Below are positions 34,035 through 46,055 of a stretch of DNA of 64,000 nucleotides, in pieces (positions within the stretch are counted from its first letter, which is position 1; each line of letters starts with the position of its first letter). Where the stretch lies: the NCBI GenBank assembly GCA_029204225.1, contig CM055096.1:6997816-7061815 (forward strand), read 5' to 3'. The DNA comes from Diphasiastrum complanatum (lineage: Eukaryota; Streptophyta; Lycopodiopsida; Lycopodiales; Lycopodiaceae). The position numbers and the translations under genes are program-made. The notes below the pieces were generated by a model. That model ran no database searches and was not told the origin of the DNA. It was given only the letters and a program-made list of their open reading frames with translations.

Positions 34035-34778
34035 GTAAAGTGGAGATAAATAAAAGTGATGAACAAAAAATGTTGCTTCTCTCTCACTATAGGATCCAAT
34101 AATGGTGTGCTACCATCTGCTATGCAAGATCTTGCAACAAACTGTGAGATGATTCTCACTAGCTATCTCAATCTCTCCAAAACTAGATCTACTTCACATC
34201 AAATGATGGAGTAGGGCAAAGTTAGGATCAAACACTCTTAGCACGTGTGATATACACTAAGAAATCAAATTTTACTCAAATACAATGATATTTCATGAAA
34301 AAAAATGGCTAAGATCTCAAAACAGTGCCTAGATCACATATAGATGAGATTGGTAAGCATTCAACTGTGAATTTGGATCAAATAAGCAATCTCTTGACCA
34401 CACCAAATGTGTCCACCCAGGTCTAGGTGCCCTACCTAGCCCTCTTCAAATGCTTATAAATTTTGATTGGCACTACCAAATGGAATGAAATTGATTGCAT
34501 CAGAAACTAGACAAAAATAGCTTCAAAACAAGCTATCAAGCAAGATAAATGGATCAAGCATGAGAGAGAACTTCCAAACTGAAATTGGATGTTCCTCACA
34601 CGTGTCTGAGCACCTAATTCCATACAGTACTAGGTCAGACCCAATCAATGTCCTTTTGATCTCTTTTGATCCAAGATTGAACAAGATAGCTAGGAAAATG
34701 GGCCTTGACAACTTCTAGCTTAAGATTGATGAAAAGTTTTCACTCAAATGGATCAAAATGCACGGTAACCTTAGGTAG

Positions 34779-34790
34779 GCTCTGATACCA
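34779..34790 (-). promoter_or_regulatory. Primer-binding site (initiator tRNA-Met)
   Basis: GCTCTGATACCA on the plus strand is TGGTATCAGAGC on the minus strand. It directly adjoins the inner end of the 5' LTR. Confidence 0.92.
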
Positions 34791-35619
34791 TGTTGAATTT
34801 CACACGTGTGGATTGTCCACAACATGTACTTGTGATCTCCTAAGGTGTGTATATGCACCAAGATCAAGGCTAGATTGAGATTCAAGATCTATCTTTGATT
34901 CTATGGCAAAAACACACTACTACATGCATTCAATCACTTCCAACTCTCACTCACACGTGTGGGAAGTGTTCCAAAAGTATTCTAAGTAAAAACAAGATGC
35001 TCTCCTCGGGTAGAGAGAGAAAAACCATCATGAGCTCTCGGTAGAGAGAGAAAGCTAGAAATTCAATGACACTCAAAATCCACTCAATCTCAAAATCAAT
35101 TAGATCCAAAATGAGGAGTACAATGATACTAGTATATTCATGAGCTACCACTATGCTTAACTACGATTGGATCACACTTTGCCACCTCTTAATCCTATTG
35201 GACCATTGATCTATGCACCTCTTAATTCTATTGGACCACATTCAAGCACACCTCAAATTCCTATTGGACCACACATGGTTCCACCTCTAAATCCTATTGG
35301 ACCTCTTAAACTTCATCAAACAAAAGCATTACACTTGTCTACACTCTAATTGGCACAAGTTTGGCGGCCTCCTACTCTATTTTGGCTCAATAGTGGCATT
35401 ACAAGTGGAAATGGATAATTTGCCATCTATGCCAAATTTGACCCTATCAACATCCTACACCTAAATGCTTGACTATGAAATTCTATGAGACCCCTATATC
35501 AAACATTTTTATTTACTTTACAATTCTCCACACGTGGGAACATCCTCCACACATGTGAGATTCACTTACAAACTTCTATCATAAAAAATACCAAGCTAGA
35601 TTCTTGCCAATTTCTCACA
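34791..35619 (-). repeat. 5' LTR of the RT-less copia element
   Basis: Partner of 30,512-31,338, differing by about 20 substitutions and a few short indels (for example an extra GGC near 35,364). It carries the same four G-box-like palindromes. Confidence 0.92.
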
Positions 35620-37690
35620 TTATAAATTGGTTATTATGTTTTTCTTGCAATTCTAACAAATTTTCAATGAATCATCATCACATTTAGTGATCAAACTTGG
35701 CATATGATGACTATATTAATAATCATATTCAAAGACAATTAATTAGTCCAATGTTCACACTTTGATATATATACCACTTCACAACACTATGCAAGACATG
35801 TAGGTGAGAATAATAACAAATGGTACATGAAAAAGCTGCTATTATTATGATAATTAGGTCAATGCACTAAATATCATCAATCTATCTTTTAAAGCTCAAA
35901 ATGTCAACAACATTTATTTGATCATTAGTGCACAATCCTCACAAATATCAATTATATGAACCATACTCAAATTATCAAATAGTTTGGAATGATGCTTTGG
36001 CAATTATCGAAGTATGGATTATTAGATTAGAACCTACAAATCTTAATGATATATTAAATAAAACTCTAATTATCATTCAAGATGTCTCTTAATCAATATG
36101 GTTCAGTCAATAAAATACTAAAAATTGCTTAAATTACCTTGATGTAATCTTGAGCATAACTAGCTAGATCAAGACATTGTCCCACATATTTCAATGGTAT
36201 GGCAGACCTGCAAACACGCCCATGTTACCAGGTTGAAATCTTGCATTCAATTTCTCTATCTGTCAAAGGCTGTGTGATGGGCATTGTGAAAAAATCAGAT
36301 CCAAATGACCTAATTATGCCCCTTGATCTTTAGCTAATTTGAAGAGCACATCTAGCTTCATTTCTCTAATAACATAGAGTGTACTTAAAATATTGGATCA
36401 TGCTTTTTTAGAATTTTGTGCAGATACTACAACATCAACAAGAGGCTTCTCTTAAATAGCCTCTACAACATCCCTATATTTTTTTGCCAACAAGATTACT
36501 TTCGTATTGAATTCTACATGTGGTAATTGTGTTCATCACATTTATCAATCATTGATGTATTTGATAAGTCTCCATTGTGGAAATGGCACTTTGTAGAAAT
36601 AGAGTTTAATGAGTCATTGAAAGGTAGATTGATCATAACCTAGCAGTAATGTTTCAAATGGATTTATGAGTCAAAACCTACCATCGGGCAGCTATTGAAA
36701 ATTTCAAAACCAACCAGTTTTTGGTATTACACTTTTAAAAAAAGTTGATACCAATCACATATGAATATAGGCAACTTCACAAAATGATGGTTGGTATCAA
36801 TAGACCAAGGTATTGCAATGGTAATACCAGTTGATTATAAATTCAGGACTAAGTATATATGTTTTTTTAATCTAAAATCATAATCTTTTCAAGGGTAAGA
36901 TTAATGAAAGTCCTGATTTTTTTAAAAGGTCAATGCTTTTTTGGTGCCCGAATGTATTTGGAACATCATGAATAAAATTTATGAGATATGTAAATTTTCG
37001 ATACCAAGAGAAAATGGATACTATATTGATACCATGGCAAGTTGATCCTTTTGCCTCTAATATGAGTATTGATATGGGCATTCTCTAGGCTAAAACTAGT
37101 CCTAGTTGGATATTGGCCCTAATATCAAAGAACTATATAATGGTTGGGTTTCTTTGATACTTGTGTTTATACTAGTATGGGAACCTATATACCCACCCAA
37201 CAATGATAAGACCATAGAAACCTACTTTGATATCATATTGAAAAATTATTAGAATTGTAGAAAAAATAAAAGTAGAAAATTCTAGTGTTCATTCAGGCAT
37301 CTAAAAAACTATGAAAGACATCCCTACAAAAGCAAGGTCATGATCAGTTATGACAAACGATAATCGATTGACTACTCAAAATTAAGTGTAAAGATTATGC
37401 TATAAAATAGACAACGATTTAATTAGCAAACTTAGAGAAAATAGCTACGATGTCAAAAAATTGTAATAGCAATTAAATGCACGCTAGTAATTTGACAACA
37501 AAATTGGCAATGAATGCATAGAACTCTAAGTACAAAATGAGTTTCAAGAAGCTGAGTATATAATGCACAATCTACTCATAAGTTGGTTGTTGGCTGTTGG
37601 TTGATTGATATATATAAACAATGACTTGGTTTAATCTCTTATTTTAAAACATGCTGTTGTTAAACTATGTCGACAGACTTGTACACTTCA
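35620..37690. other. No recognisable gene
   Basis: AT-rich DNA without an assignable frame. Between about 36,710 and 37,160 the words GGTAT(C/T) and GATACCA recur on both strands, roughly ten times (e.g. 36,750, 36,797, 37,025). The meaning is unclear. Confidence 0.4.
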
Positions 37691-37699
37691 ACAATGTGA

Positions 37700-38480
37700 A
37701 ATTATGTGACAGTGAGGTAGTCACTACAATTCAAAACAAATGCGAGAGCGAGGTAGTTGCTACACTCTACGATTATGCGACATAGTGTAACAATGTTGCA
37801 ATCGCTATGGTATGTAAAAAAGAAGCATTTCATCTTAGATTTGTCCTTCTTACCACTTGTTGATGGTGGTGATGCATCATCAGCTTCCTCGAGTTTGTCC
37901 TTCTTGGAATGTTCCTTTTCCTTTTCCTTGGGGGATGAGTGCCTTCTCTTCCCCATATTTGACCATGATTTGTCCCATCCTTGCTAGCTTCTGCTCTTGT
38001 CTACTCTCCTCGGCCACCAAGACCCCTTGTAGCCTCTCCATAGTTGTTTCATTTGGATAGAATAAGATTGGACAAGGTTAGAGAAATTATCATTAAGGCC
38101 ATTCAACACTACTTGGACAAGCTCTTGTGATTTGGTAGCATCTCCTGTGCATGCAAGCTCTCTATTGTAATCCTTCACCATCAACACATAGTTCTGTGCA
38201 CTCTCTCTTTGCTTTGAAAACTTTGGAGGATTTGGATTCTCAAAGTGAGAAGTCTTGTATTCTTGGATTCATAGATAGATTGCAAGGTATCCCAAGCCTC
38301 CTTAACTAAGATTGCAAGGTATCCCAAGCCTCCTTAACTAAGATGCAAGCTCCCATTCCCCTTAGAAGCTCATTAGATACATCCACCTTTATGCAATGTA
38401 AGGCCAACATGTACCAATATAGGATCTTACATGAGTTCTAAAGTGAAAATAGGTGAATCCAACATCTCCTCGCTCATAAG
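37700..38480 (-). pseudogene. Copia gag relic related to the RT-less element
   Basis: On the minus strand: ALHCIKVDVSNELLRGMGAC, KEAWDTLQS, LLTLRIQILQSF, SAQNYVLMVKDYNRELACTG, SQELVQVVLNGLNDNFSNLV and a Lys/Glu-rich segment (SSPKEKEKEHSKKDKLEEAD) ending at KMKCFF. It aligns with Gag of the 747-codon frame (YVLRVKDIHRELACIGD, LVQVILNGLRDEYDNLV), so it is the same family. Frameshifts and a 32-bp internal duplication break it. Confidence 0.75.
38279..38342 (-). repeat. 32-bp tandem duplication in gag relic
   Basis: ATTGCAAGGTATCCCAAGCC plus TCCTTAACTAAG occurs twice in direct succession. It duplicates the KEAWDTLQS-coding segment and shifts the frame. Confidence 0.9.
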
Positions 38481-39365
38481 ATATAACAGTTGATCAACGA
38501 TCGACAATGAGAGTATGCCCATCTGTGAGGAAAGGAAAGAGGCAATGCCATAGAGTGAGAGATTGGATATAGAAGACCCAAGCCGAGAAGCTACTGAAGT
38601 TGTAGAGAAGATTATCTTGTCTTCTAGAACCATATTGTCTAACATAGATGCTACACGAATCTACGCAACGATCTAATACGAACATATGACTACATAATCT
38701 GGAGAGTCTTTTCAAATGGAAAAACTTAAAGCTCTTGAAATGAAGGTGCTACCTGGCATTCTATTTGTTTCCTTCAATCATTTTGTAATGTGGAACTACT
38801 CTACAGTTTTACTCACATTGTCAAGACAATGTCAAAGGATTGAAGACCATCTTCAAAAATACATGTATTGTTGACACAATGTCGACACAATGTCGAGCAA
38901 ACCTAAAGCGATTATTTGAGAGTTCTGAATAATGACTTCATCATATTTGGTTGTGGAGTCTTATCCATTACATATTTTAAGTCCAATTCCTTAGCTCCAC
39001 GACGTATTTCATTAGGGTTGTGCCATCAACAACTATATATAGATCAGTATTAATTAGATTAGTTCATTTCAAGTTGAATGATTTGAAATTTCCTCTCTCT
39101 ATGTTCCTCCATATCATGCTTAGATACAAGAGAGAAAAAGTAGGAGCTATTTTTGGTAAGTTTTACATTGTTGAGGGATCTCCAAGATTCCAACCCTAAC
39201 TTGGTAGGGATGAAAGATTTAGGGATAGGTTTAGGGCTTCTCATACCTGCCCAAAACCGTGATGGATCATGTATACATAGGTGATGATCTCTCACCAAAA
39301 TCCATTAAGCAATTTCATGGTGTTTCTATCATATTGGTGCAAATGCTCTCTATATTCATATTTCT
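38481..39365. other. No recognisable gene
   Basis: The left part may continue the decayed Gag N-terminus. The rest holds short frames without motifs. Confidence 0.4.
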
Positions 39366-41110
39366 TTGAGAGCAGATTTTGCTAGTGGTGCAAAAATCAA
39401 TGATGCAGATGTTGTCATGACTCTCTTGTCGAGACTTCCTAACACCTACATCCAAAAAAATGGATCTTCATTCTCTCTTTTGGCAACAAAATTGGAAGCA
39501 CTTTATTCGAAGAAATTCGATAAGAAGAAGAAGTTGAAGAAAGTACAAAAGTCAAATAATAATTCGAATTTAGAACAAGGTGCAAATTTGAATTCAGCTT
39601 TATCGAAATCAAAACTATTTTGCAAATATTGCAAACAATCTAGACATTTGTTGAAGGATTGTCAAATTCTCAAATCGAAAAAGCAGCAACAGTAGCAATT
39701 GCATCAACAGTATGCGAATGCAGTAGAAAGTTCGAAAGACTTCGACAAAGAAGCTGATGAAGCAACATTTATGGCCAATGAAGACCAACAAGATGTTGAT
39801 TCTTGGCATTTGGATTCGGGTGCTACTCAGCAAATGACAAGTTAACGGAATTGGTTTCATGAGTACAGTCAAGCTATGACTTAAAGTATGTCTCATCGGG
39901 CAATAACAATATTCATAATATTGATGGTATCGACACTATCAAATTGAAATTTCGAGATGGTACTACTTTCATTCCAAATGATTTTCATGTTCCAAATCCT
40001 ACCAAAAATCTACTTTTAATTAGTATAATCATTGATTTAGGCCATAAAATCAAATTTGATTCTAATACTTGTTTGATACTAGACAAAAACAAAAAGGTAC
40101 TTGCACTTGGAAAGATACAAGGTAATCTTTATAAGCTTAGTCATTGCAAATGCTTCAACTATTCAAGCTCTATCTACCTCCACTTTGGAAGATAGAAACG
40201 TGAGAGGATTCTTGCAAATACCTAATGTCGACTACACTGAGACTTTTAGTCCAGTTGTTAAACATTCTTCAATCATACTTCTATTATAGTTTGTTGCTGC
40301 AGCCGATCTAGAGATACATCAAATGGATGTACATACAACCTATCTCAATGGAGTAATTGAAGAATATATTTACATGATACAGCCCGAAAGTTATATTATC
40401 GAAGAGAAAAAAAATCATGTATGCAAACTACATAGAGCCCTTTATGGCTTGAAGCAATCCGCTCAAGCATGGTTTCAGAGGATCAACAATTTTCTTATTG
40501 ATCATGGTTATGAACCAAGCACTTTAGACTCTAATGTCTACTTTAAGTCAGTACGGCATTCTTTTATTATTATAATTTTGTATGTGGACGACACACTACT
40601 TTTCAGCAACAATACTGATCTGATAAAAGATGCTAAATCGATGTAATCCTCATAATTGGACATGACAAATCTGGGAGAAGCTCATTACTATCTAGGTATT
40701 TAAATCCAAAGAGATAGAAAGCAGAAGTTGATTTACATTACTCAACAATGATACATTCACAATGTTCTGATCAGATATGATCTGATTAATTGCAAATTAG
40801 CTCACTCACCTATGGATTATGTAGCCAAACAATGAAAAATTGAATTACCAGACAAAAGCAATATGAGATCAGAGAGATTCTGACATAATACTGAATGCAA
40901 TTAAGGATAGATTGATTCAGCAAAATAATGAGCAATCGAAGTGAAGGAGAAGGTGCATGAGTATCCTTATCATTCAATAAGAGGATCTCTTATGTACGTG
41001 ATGATCTGTACCATACCAAAGATAGCCTTTGCACTAGCATTACACATTGGAATGCTCTTATCAGAGTTTTGAGATACATTCGAGATACTATGGACTTTTG
41101 TAGTTGTTAT
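39366..41110 (+). pseudogene. Ty1/copia gag-protease-RT remnant
   Basis: Gag tail (VVMTLLSRLPNTYI), zinc knuckle CKYCKQSRHLLKDC (39,621), protease DSWHLDSGATQQMTS, protease tail (VPNPTKNLLLISII). Integrase is missing: about 40,190 jumps directly to RT (VDYTETFSPVVKHSS, HQMDVHTTYLNGVIEEYIYM, LHRALYGLKQSAQAWFQRIN, ILYVDDTLLFSNN at about 40,590, NLGEAHYYLGI). The RT active site is intact, but many stops interrupt the frame. The end (RYIRDTMDFCSCYG) runs to about 41,110. Around 40,868-40,945 a foreign stretch interrupts RT. It is closely related to the minus-strand copia at 13-15.7 kb. Confidence 0.88.
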
Positions 41111-41159
41111 GGAGTAGTCGAATATTCTCAATGGTTATTTAGATGCAAGTTGTATGTAA

Positions 41160-42060
41160 ATCTACCATCTTTGATTACCAATATATGGGTTGCAGATATC
41201 TCAAAATGTTACGAGAATATACCTTTAGATGGTCTGGAAGGACTAAAAACTATCATGAAAAAGGCAATATAACATTCCAGACATGATCTTATTTATTATA
41301 AATGGAATTACATACGCAAAGTTTTCAAATGGTCATGGGATAAAAAACAATCACAAGAATGACACACTCTTGATATAAATCTACTCTATCAATGGAACGA
41401 TCTCTTGATTGATAACTGTATTGTCAAACTAGGAAACAAAACCTGGAGACAAGTACGTGGTATTCCTATGGGTTTTTCTTGTTCACCTACTTGGTGTAAT
41501 TGGTATTTATCCTTCTTTGAAGCACAATTTATAAACAAACTTGCTAAATTGGGCCTCACCTCTTTCATGAATGACTTTTGACACTCATTCAGATACATTG
41601 ATGACATCTACTTCATCAATAACCCTAGTATCGAGCTCTTTATGGATAAAACACAAACAAGAACTCCTGAAAAACCATTCTAAATCTACTACTTAGACTT
41701 TCTAGAAATAAAAAGCAAAACGTTGAAAGGTAACAAGACCAACTTTTTAATTATATCTATTGCCTTTGATCAAAACTCTAGCCTTGTATGCCTCTCAAAA
41801 TTTGACAAAGAAGAGAACTACCCTTTCCGTATTTACAATATATACATCTGGCTTCAAATAGACCAAAGTATAATTCATATAAGGTTATTGTTTCACAGGT
41901 CATTGTTGCAATGTACTGATGTAACAAACAAGAGATATTTATTAAAGAGGTTGGAATTTTGGTTGACACTTTTCAAAAAAATGGATTTATGAGAGAGAAA
42001 CTATGTCTTATCATCAAAAATTTACTTATCTCTGAGTCTTTTCTAGGTTTGTCCTACTCT
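41160..42060 (+). pseudogene. Reverse-transcriptase fragment, Penelope-like type (non-LTR, non-LINE)
   Basis: The reading gives VADISKCYENIPLDGLEGL (motif A), then VRGIPMGFSCSPTWCNWYLS plus FFEAQFINKL (motif B' and following helix), FRYIDDIYFIN (catalytic box), YYLDFLEIKSK (D-like), and FDKEENYPFRIYN. Further frame-shifted blocks continue to about LIIKNLLIS and LSYSLPHDI. GIPMG-x-SCSP with RYIDD and the FDKRxxxPF block fits Penelope-like or TERT-related RTs, not copia (YVDD/KALYGLKQ), gypsy (YLDD) or LINE (GxxQGxPLSP). No GIY-YIG endonuclease is seen. The 5' part of RT is missing. It abuts a copia relic on the left and a (CT)n array on the right. Clade assignment is inference from motifs. Confidence 0.55.
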
Positions 42061-42161
42061 TTACCACATGATATTGATTGTCGTCTAGTGGGCAATTAGC
42101 TATCCCTTATGGGGAGCCAACTGCCCCCGAAGGGATTCACTAACTGCAGGTCGGTTGGTGG

Positions 42162-42853
<692 letters not shown>

Positions 42854-43393
42854 GTCCAGCGATGGACAGCTTTGGCACTTTTTTGATTATGTAAACACGT
42901 CCATCATGCCTCCCTCAGCAGCGGTGGACAATCCTTCTCTTTTTACAACCCTTCATGATATCCATAAGGGTCAGGTGACAACGATGGCCTAATGGCCACC
43001 TTTTCAACAATTAATAAGCTCTTTCAAGCTTTGATAGACAGCGATGGAGTGGCTCCTTCATATACTTTCATGTTGGCTACTTTTTAGTATAGAGGATGGC
43101 CACTGTCCAAGCGATGGGCAATTGGCTCTCTATCATAATGGATATGATTGATAATGATTGATGAGGTGCGCTATCTATCGATGGACAACATTACCTTTCT
43201 TGACATGCTTTTGTTTATCGTACTTCACATAATACATCCTACTGTCCAGCGATGGACAGTAGGAGCTTTTACTTTCCATATTCTAATAGCTTGTAACTAT
43301 CAATGGCTTACTGTCCAACGATGGACAACAAACATAAACTATTTTTTTTGATACTTTCTATATAAGTATCCTTTTCTATCCAACAATGGATGG
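42854..43393. repeat. About 65-bp periodic array with a palindromic TGTCCA-CGATGGACA core
   Basis: Nine variants of TGTCCAGCGATGGACA lie at about 42,854, 42,918, 42,975, 43,037, 43,103, 43,176, 43,242, 43,311 and 43,377, so spacing is 57-73 bp. The best copies (42,854, 43,242, 43,311) show the inverted TGTCC/GGACA arms. Sequence between cores is T/C-rich and much more diverged, with recurring GGCTC/GGAGCTTTTAC-like words. This looks like an old tandem repeat in which the core is better kept than the spacer. Confidence 0.75.
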
Positions 43394-43727
43394 ATGGATA
43401 CGTTAAGGCTCAAGACTTGTGGTTTATGATCTCCAAGTATAATGATTCTCTTAATCGTCTTCGCATACCTTTGGTCTCACCTTACTAAACTGTTAATATC
43501 TTATAATGTAGCATCATCTTACTGCTCCAGCCTCTTCTATCTACGTTTCAGTTCACATCTGAACCAAACGCTATGTACCTCAAAAAAAGGTATGGTACCA
43601 ACCGAGTCTCCATAAAGCAAGTTATCTAACATACTACAAATACGTCTCATAAACGTTTTTTTTGTAACTCTTTAAAAGCATCTATGTGCTAAAAAGGGTA
43701 TCTTTTGGCTTTCTATGATCCAAGAGA

Positions 43728-44479
43728 TGTGGAAAAAGTACCGATTAAGATCAATCTAGATCAATTCTAGACACAAAATTCTAACAAGAACAATCATTAA
43801 TTGAAGGTAAGTGTAATTTATGGTTTCACACGTGTGAAACACGTCTGAGTACGGACTCCAACCTGAAAATCAAGTACACATTGATAGAACCTCAAAACAA
43901 TCAAAACAAATGTAGACAAATGGAGAGAATCAATCAAAATTGCTTCCAAAACCAAGATTGGTGTCTCACAATGATTATGGCCAAATGTGGCTCTATATAT
44001 ACAATAAGTGGGAGCTCGTGGTACTGATCATCCCTCCGATCCCACATGTGTGAAGGTGCTTTGTCATATGATGATTCATCATGCAAAACTGACACTTGGA
44101 CAAAACCTTCTATTTTGAGCACTTTTGGTCCATTTTCCTTCTATATGGAGATCTACTTGAAAATCTTCTAGAAGTCAAAATTCGTCTACTTCAGCTTATT
44201 CCACACATGTGAGCTGTCCTTGACACATGGGATGTGACACCTAACCAAAGGATGTGGCTCATGCAAGCAATAGATTGATGTCATGTGTCATACGTCTAGA
44301 AAACTAGTTTTTGGCCTTTTTAGCCACTAGAACTTGAACTAAATCATATGTACAACCTATATGATCATGGTACATGACAAGTACACTATTTTCACACGTG
44401 GGAACAGGCTCCACACATGTGTGTTTATCTATATACAAGATTTTTGGCCTCTACCAAGCTTATTTTTGCATTTTTCACA
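43728..44479 (-). repeat. 3' LTR of the second RT-less element
   Basis: 752 bp, shorter than its partner through a deletion after TGTGGAAAAAGTAC. It contains TTTCACACGTGTGAAA (43,824) and further CACATGTG/CACACGTG palindromes (44,043, 44,202, 44,392, 44,411). A TATA stretch (minus strand TATATATAG, about 43,993-44,003) marks the core promoter. Confidence 0.92.
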
Positions 44480-44490
44480 CTCCTCAAAAA
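44480..44490 (-). promoter_or_regulatory. Polypurine tract
   Basis: On the minus strand TTTTTGAGGAG precedes the TGTGAAAAATG start of the 3' LTR, matching the element at 30,512. Confidence 0.65.
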
Positions 44491-44684
44491 TCTAGCTTGG
44501 TAAATCTAGCTTGATGGAAAACATGATGATCTTGAGCTTGACTCCATGGGCTGAATTGGTCTTTGCTGGTTCAAAAGGTGTGAAGATCAGCCAATGGGGT
44601 TGATTTTGATCTGAAATCACCATATCCATGATAGTGCTTCTTTGATGTTGACATCTTCGATGAGCTTGAGAGCTTTGCACCATC

Positions 44685-45620
44685 CTAGCACCTCCAAAAT
44701 TGATCCCTTCCAAATTTCATGTAGATGCTTGACCTTGAGGCTTGCTCCTTCTTCATGTGCATGCTCCACATGAGATATGCTCCTCTTTCCCTTGAAATGT
44801 GAGCCACCGACTCAACCATATTTCTTGAGTTTATTTTTGGAATTACAATTTGAGAAGGTCTCTCCTCCTCAATCCTTGGCACACTTGAACATTGAGAAGG
44901 ATTCTCCTCCTCAATCCTTGGAACATTTGCACCTTGAGATGACTCCTTAAGATCCTCTTCATGGTGCTCCTTTTTGATGGAAATCCGAGAGCTCCATGTC
45001 TCATAATGATCACAACAAGTATGACCATTCGATATGCACTTCCTATGATTATCAAGATTACTTATGCTAGAAGCATAAGTCCAAAAACCACCACAACTTG
45101 GCATGATTTTTCCAATATTGAAATCAAAAGGTATTTCCATCTCAATAAGGCTAATTACTTGCTTATGGATATAAGTATCCACTTTGGATGCTTCACTTAT
45201 TCTCATAAGAAGTTTACAACTTGCCTTTAAGATTGAAAACTTACAATTTTCATCTTTATGAATGAACACAACATTCATGATCTTATTGAAACCAAAAGAT
45301 CCTACATTATGAAGATATTTCCATTTTCTTGACTTCATAACTAATGTAAGCTTACAAGGAAAACATATTTTGCTATCTTTTAAGGCATCACACTCAACTA
45401 GCATTGCCTTAAGCCACCTTTGAGATACAAATATCCCTTCAAAGCAAAATAGATCTTCATAAGTTGACATGAGAGCATAAATGAAACTATTTTTATTTTG
45501 TGATTGATGATCCTTATTCTTGATTGATTTCTCTTGAATCATAACAATAAGTTTGAACTTATCTAAAGTTCCAAGCAAAATACTTTCCAAGGACATAAAA
45601 TAAATCCAAGTTACTTTCAT
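44685..45620 (-). CDS. 311-codon ORF of the RT-less element: conserved C-terminal module
   Basis: Open frame on the minus strand with no known retroelement domain. From about residue 45, FIYALMSTYEDLFCF ... SQRWLKAMLVECDA ... GSFGFNKIMN ... CKLLMRISEASKVDTYI aligns over about 110 residues with the end of the 747-codon polyprotein (FIYASLPLLEMLSCF ... SQSSRKAILVLYDA ... CKLLLRLSEASKVDTYI). A Cys/His/Trp-containing stretch (NLDNHRKC ... CCDHYETW) follows, echoed in another frame just past the ORF at 31,791 (NLDNHHC ... DPYEAW). Two near-identical SVPRIEEE-type repeats lie near residue 240. Function is unknown; conservation argues it is not random. Confidence 0.6.
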   Translation of the reverse strand: MKVTWIYFMSLESILLGTLDKFKLIVMIQEKSIKNKDHQSQNKNSFIYALMSTYEDLFCFEGIFVSQRWLKAMLVECDALKDSKICFPCKLTLVMKSRKWKYLHNVGSFGFNKIMNVVFIHKDENCKFSILKASCKLLMRISEASKVDTYIHKQVISLIEMEIPFDFNIGKIMPSCGGFWTYASSISNLDNHRKCISNGHTCCDHYETWSSRISIKKEHHEEDLKESSQGANVPRIEEENPSQCSSVPRIEEERPSQIVIPKINSRNMVESVAHISRERGAYLMWSMHMKKEQASRSSIYMKFGRDQFWRC

Positions 45621-45644
45621 AAAAGTGACATCTATCTTTGCATC

Positions 45645-46055
45645 TTAAACCAAACAATGCACTTCCAAATGAAAAATTTCAAAATCTTTGACATGTGTTG
45701 TGACGGACTCTTGAAGACAAATCTTGCAAGTCCTTGTGAGACTCCAAGCCTCATTCACCTTTCCACAAAGGAAACACCTTTCCTTGGACTTGTCCTTCTT
45801 GTATTTGCATTTTGAACTTGAAGCTCCATCCTTCACCTCGGCCCCTTTGCTTTGGTTCTCCTTGGATGGATTGGTCTTCTTTTTGTAGCATCTTGAGAAA
45901 ATATATCCTCCCTTGCCACAAAGGTTGCACTTAGGATCCTTTCTTTCCTTCAATAGGATGCCACCTATTGATGCTATGTGAATAAAGACCTGTGATATGA
46001 TTCTACAAATGTAATTTGTGACTCTCAAGAGACTAGATTTGAACATCTTCAACAA
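45645..46055 (-). pseudogene. Gag relic with zinc-knuckle traces
   Basis: A 136-codon frame. LRVTNYICRIISQ ... IGG recalls YVLRVKDIHRELACIGD of the related Gag. CNLCGKGGYIFSRC keeps the cysteines, but the knuckle His is Tyr. A second Cys cluster (CFLCGKVNEAW) follows. It is much shortened and lies just upstream of the 311-codon ORF. Confidence 0.6.

Larger units (their letters stand above)
30512..35619 (-). mobile_element. Full-length copia-type LTR element without RT
   Basis: Two LTRs (30,512-31,338 and 34,791-35,619, about 828 bp each, TG...CA) bound a 3.45-kb interior. About 20 differences by eye mean the LTRs are roughly 97-98% identical. The minus-strand order is 5' LTR, primer-binding site (34,779-34,790), a leader, one 747-codon ORF, a purine tract and 3' LTR. 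RT and RNase H are absent, so the element is non-autonomous. Outer flanks are TATTA and TTATA, so no clean target duplication is visible; a one-base shift at the right would give TATTA/TATAA. Confidence 0.92.

Noticed and set aside
30889-35349. 60-codon Pro/Ile/Gly-rich frames at 30,889 and 35,167 (PLNPIGPL repeats)
   Set aside because: They lie in the LTRs on the strand opposite the element. The repeated peptide comes from a short LTR repeat (CCTATTGGACCA words), and a start-to-stop frame alone is not evidence of a gene.
30507-35624. Five-base target duplication around the element at 30,512
   Set aside because: The flanks are TATTA and TTATA, which do not match. Only a one-base shift would give four of five, so the duplication is not claimed.
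42854-43393. CRISPR array because of regular 65-bp spacing
   Set aside because: The cores vary and are too short (about 16 bp), the spacers resemble each other, and the genome is eukaryotic.
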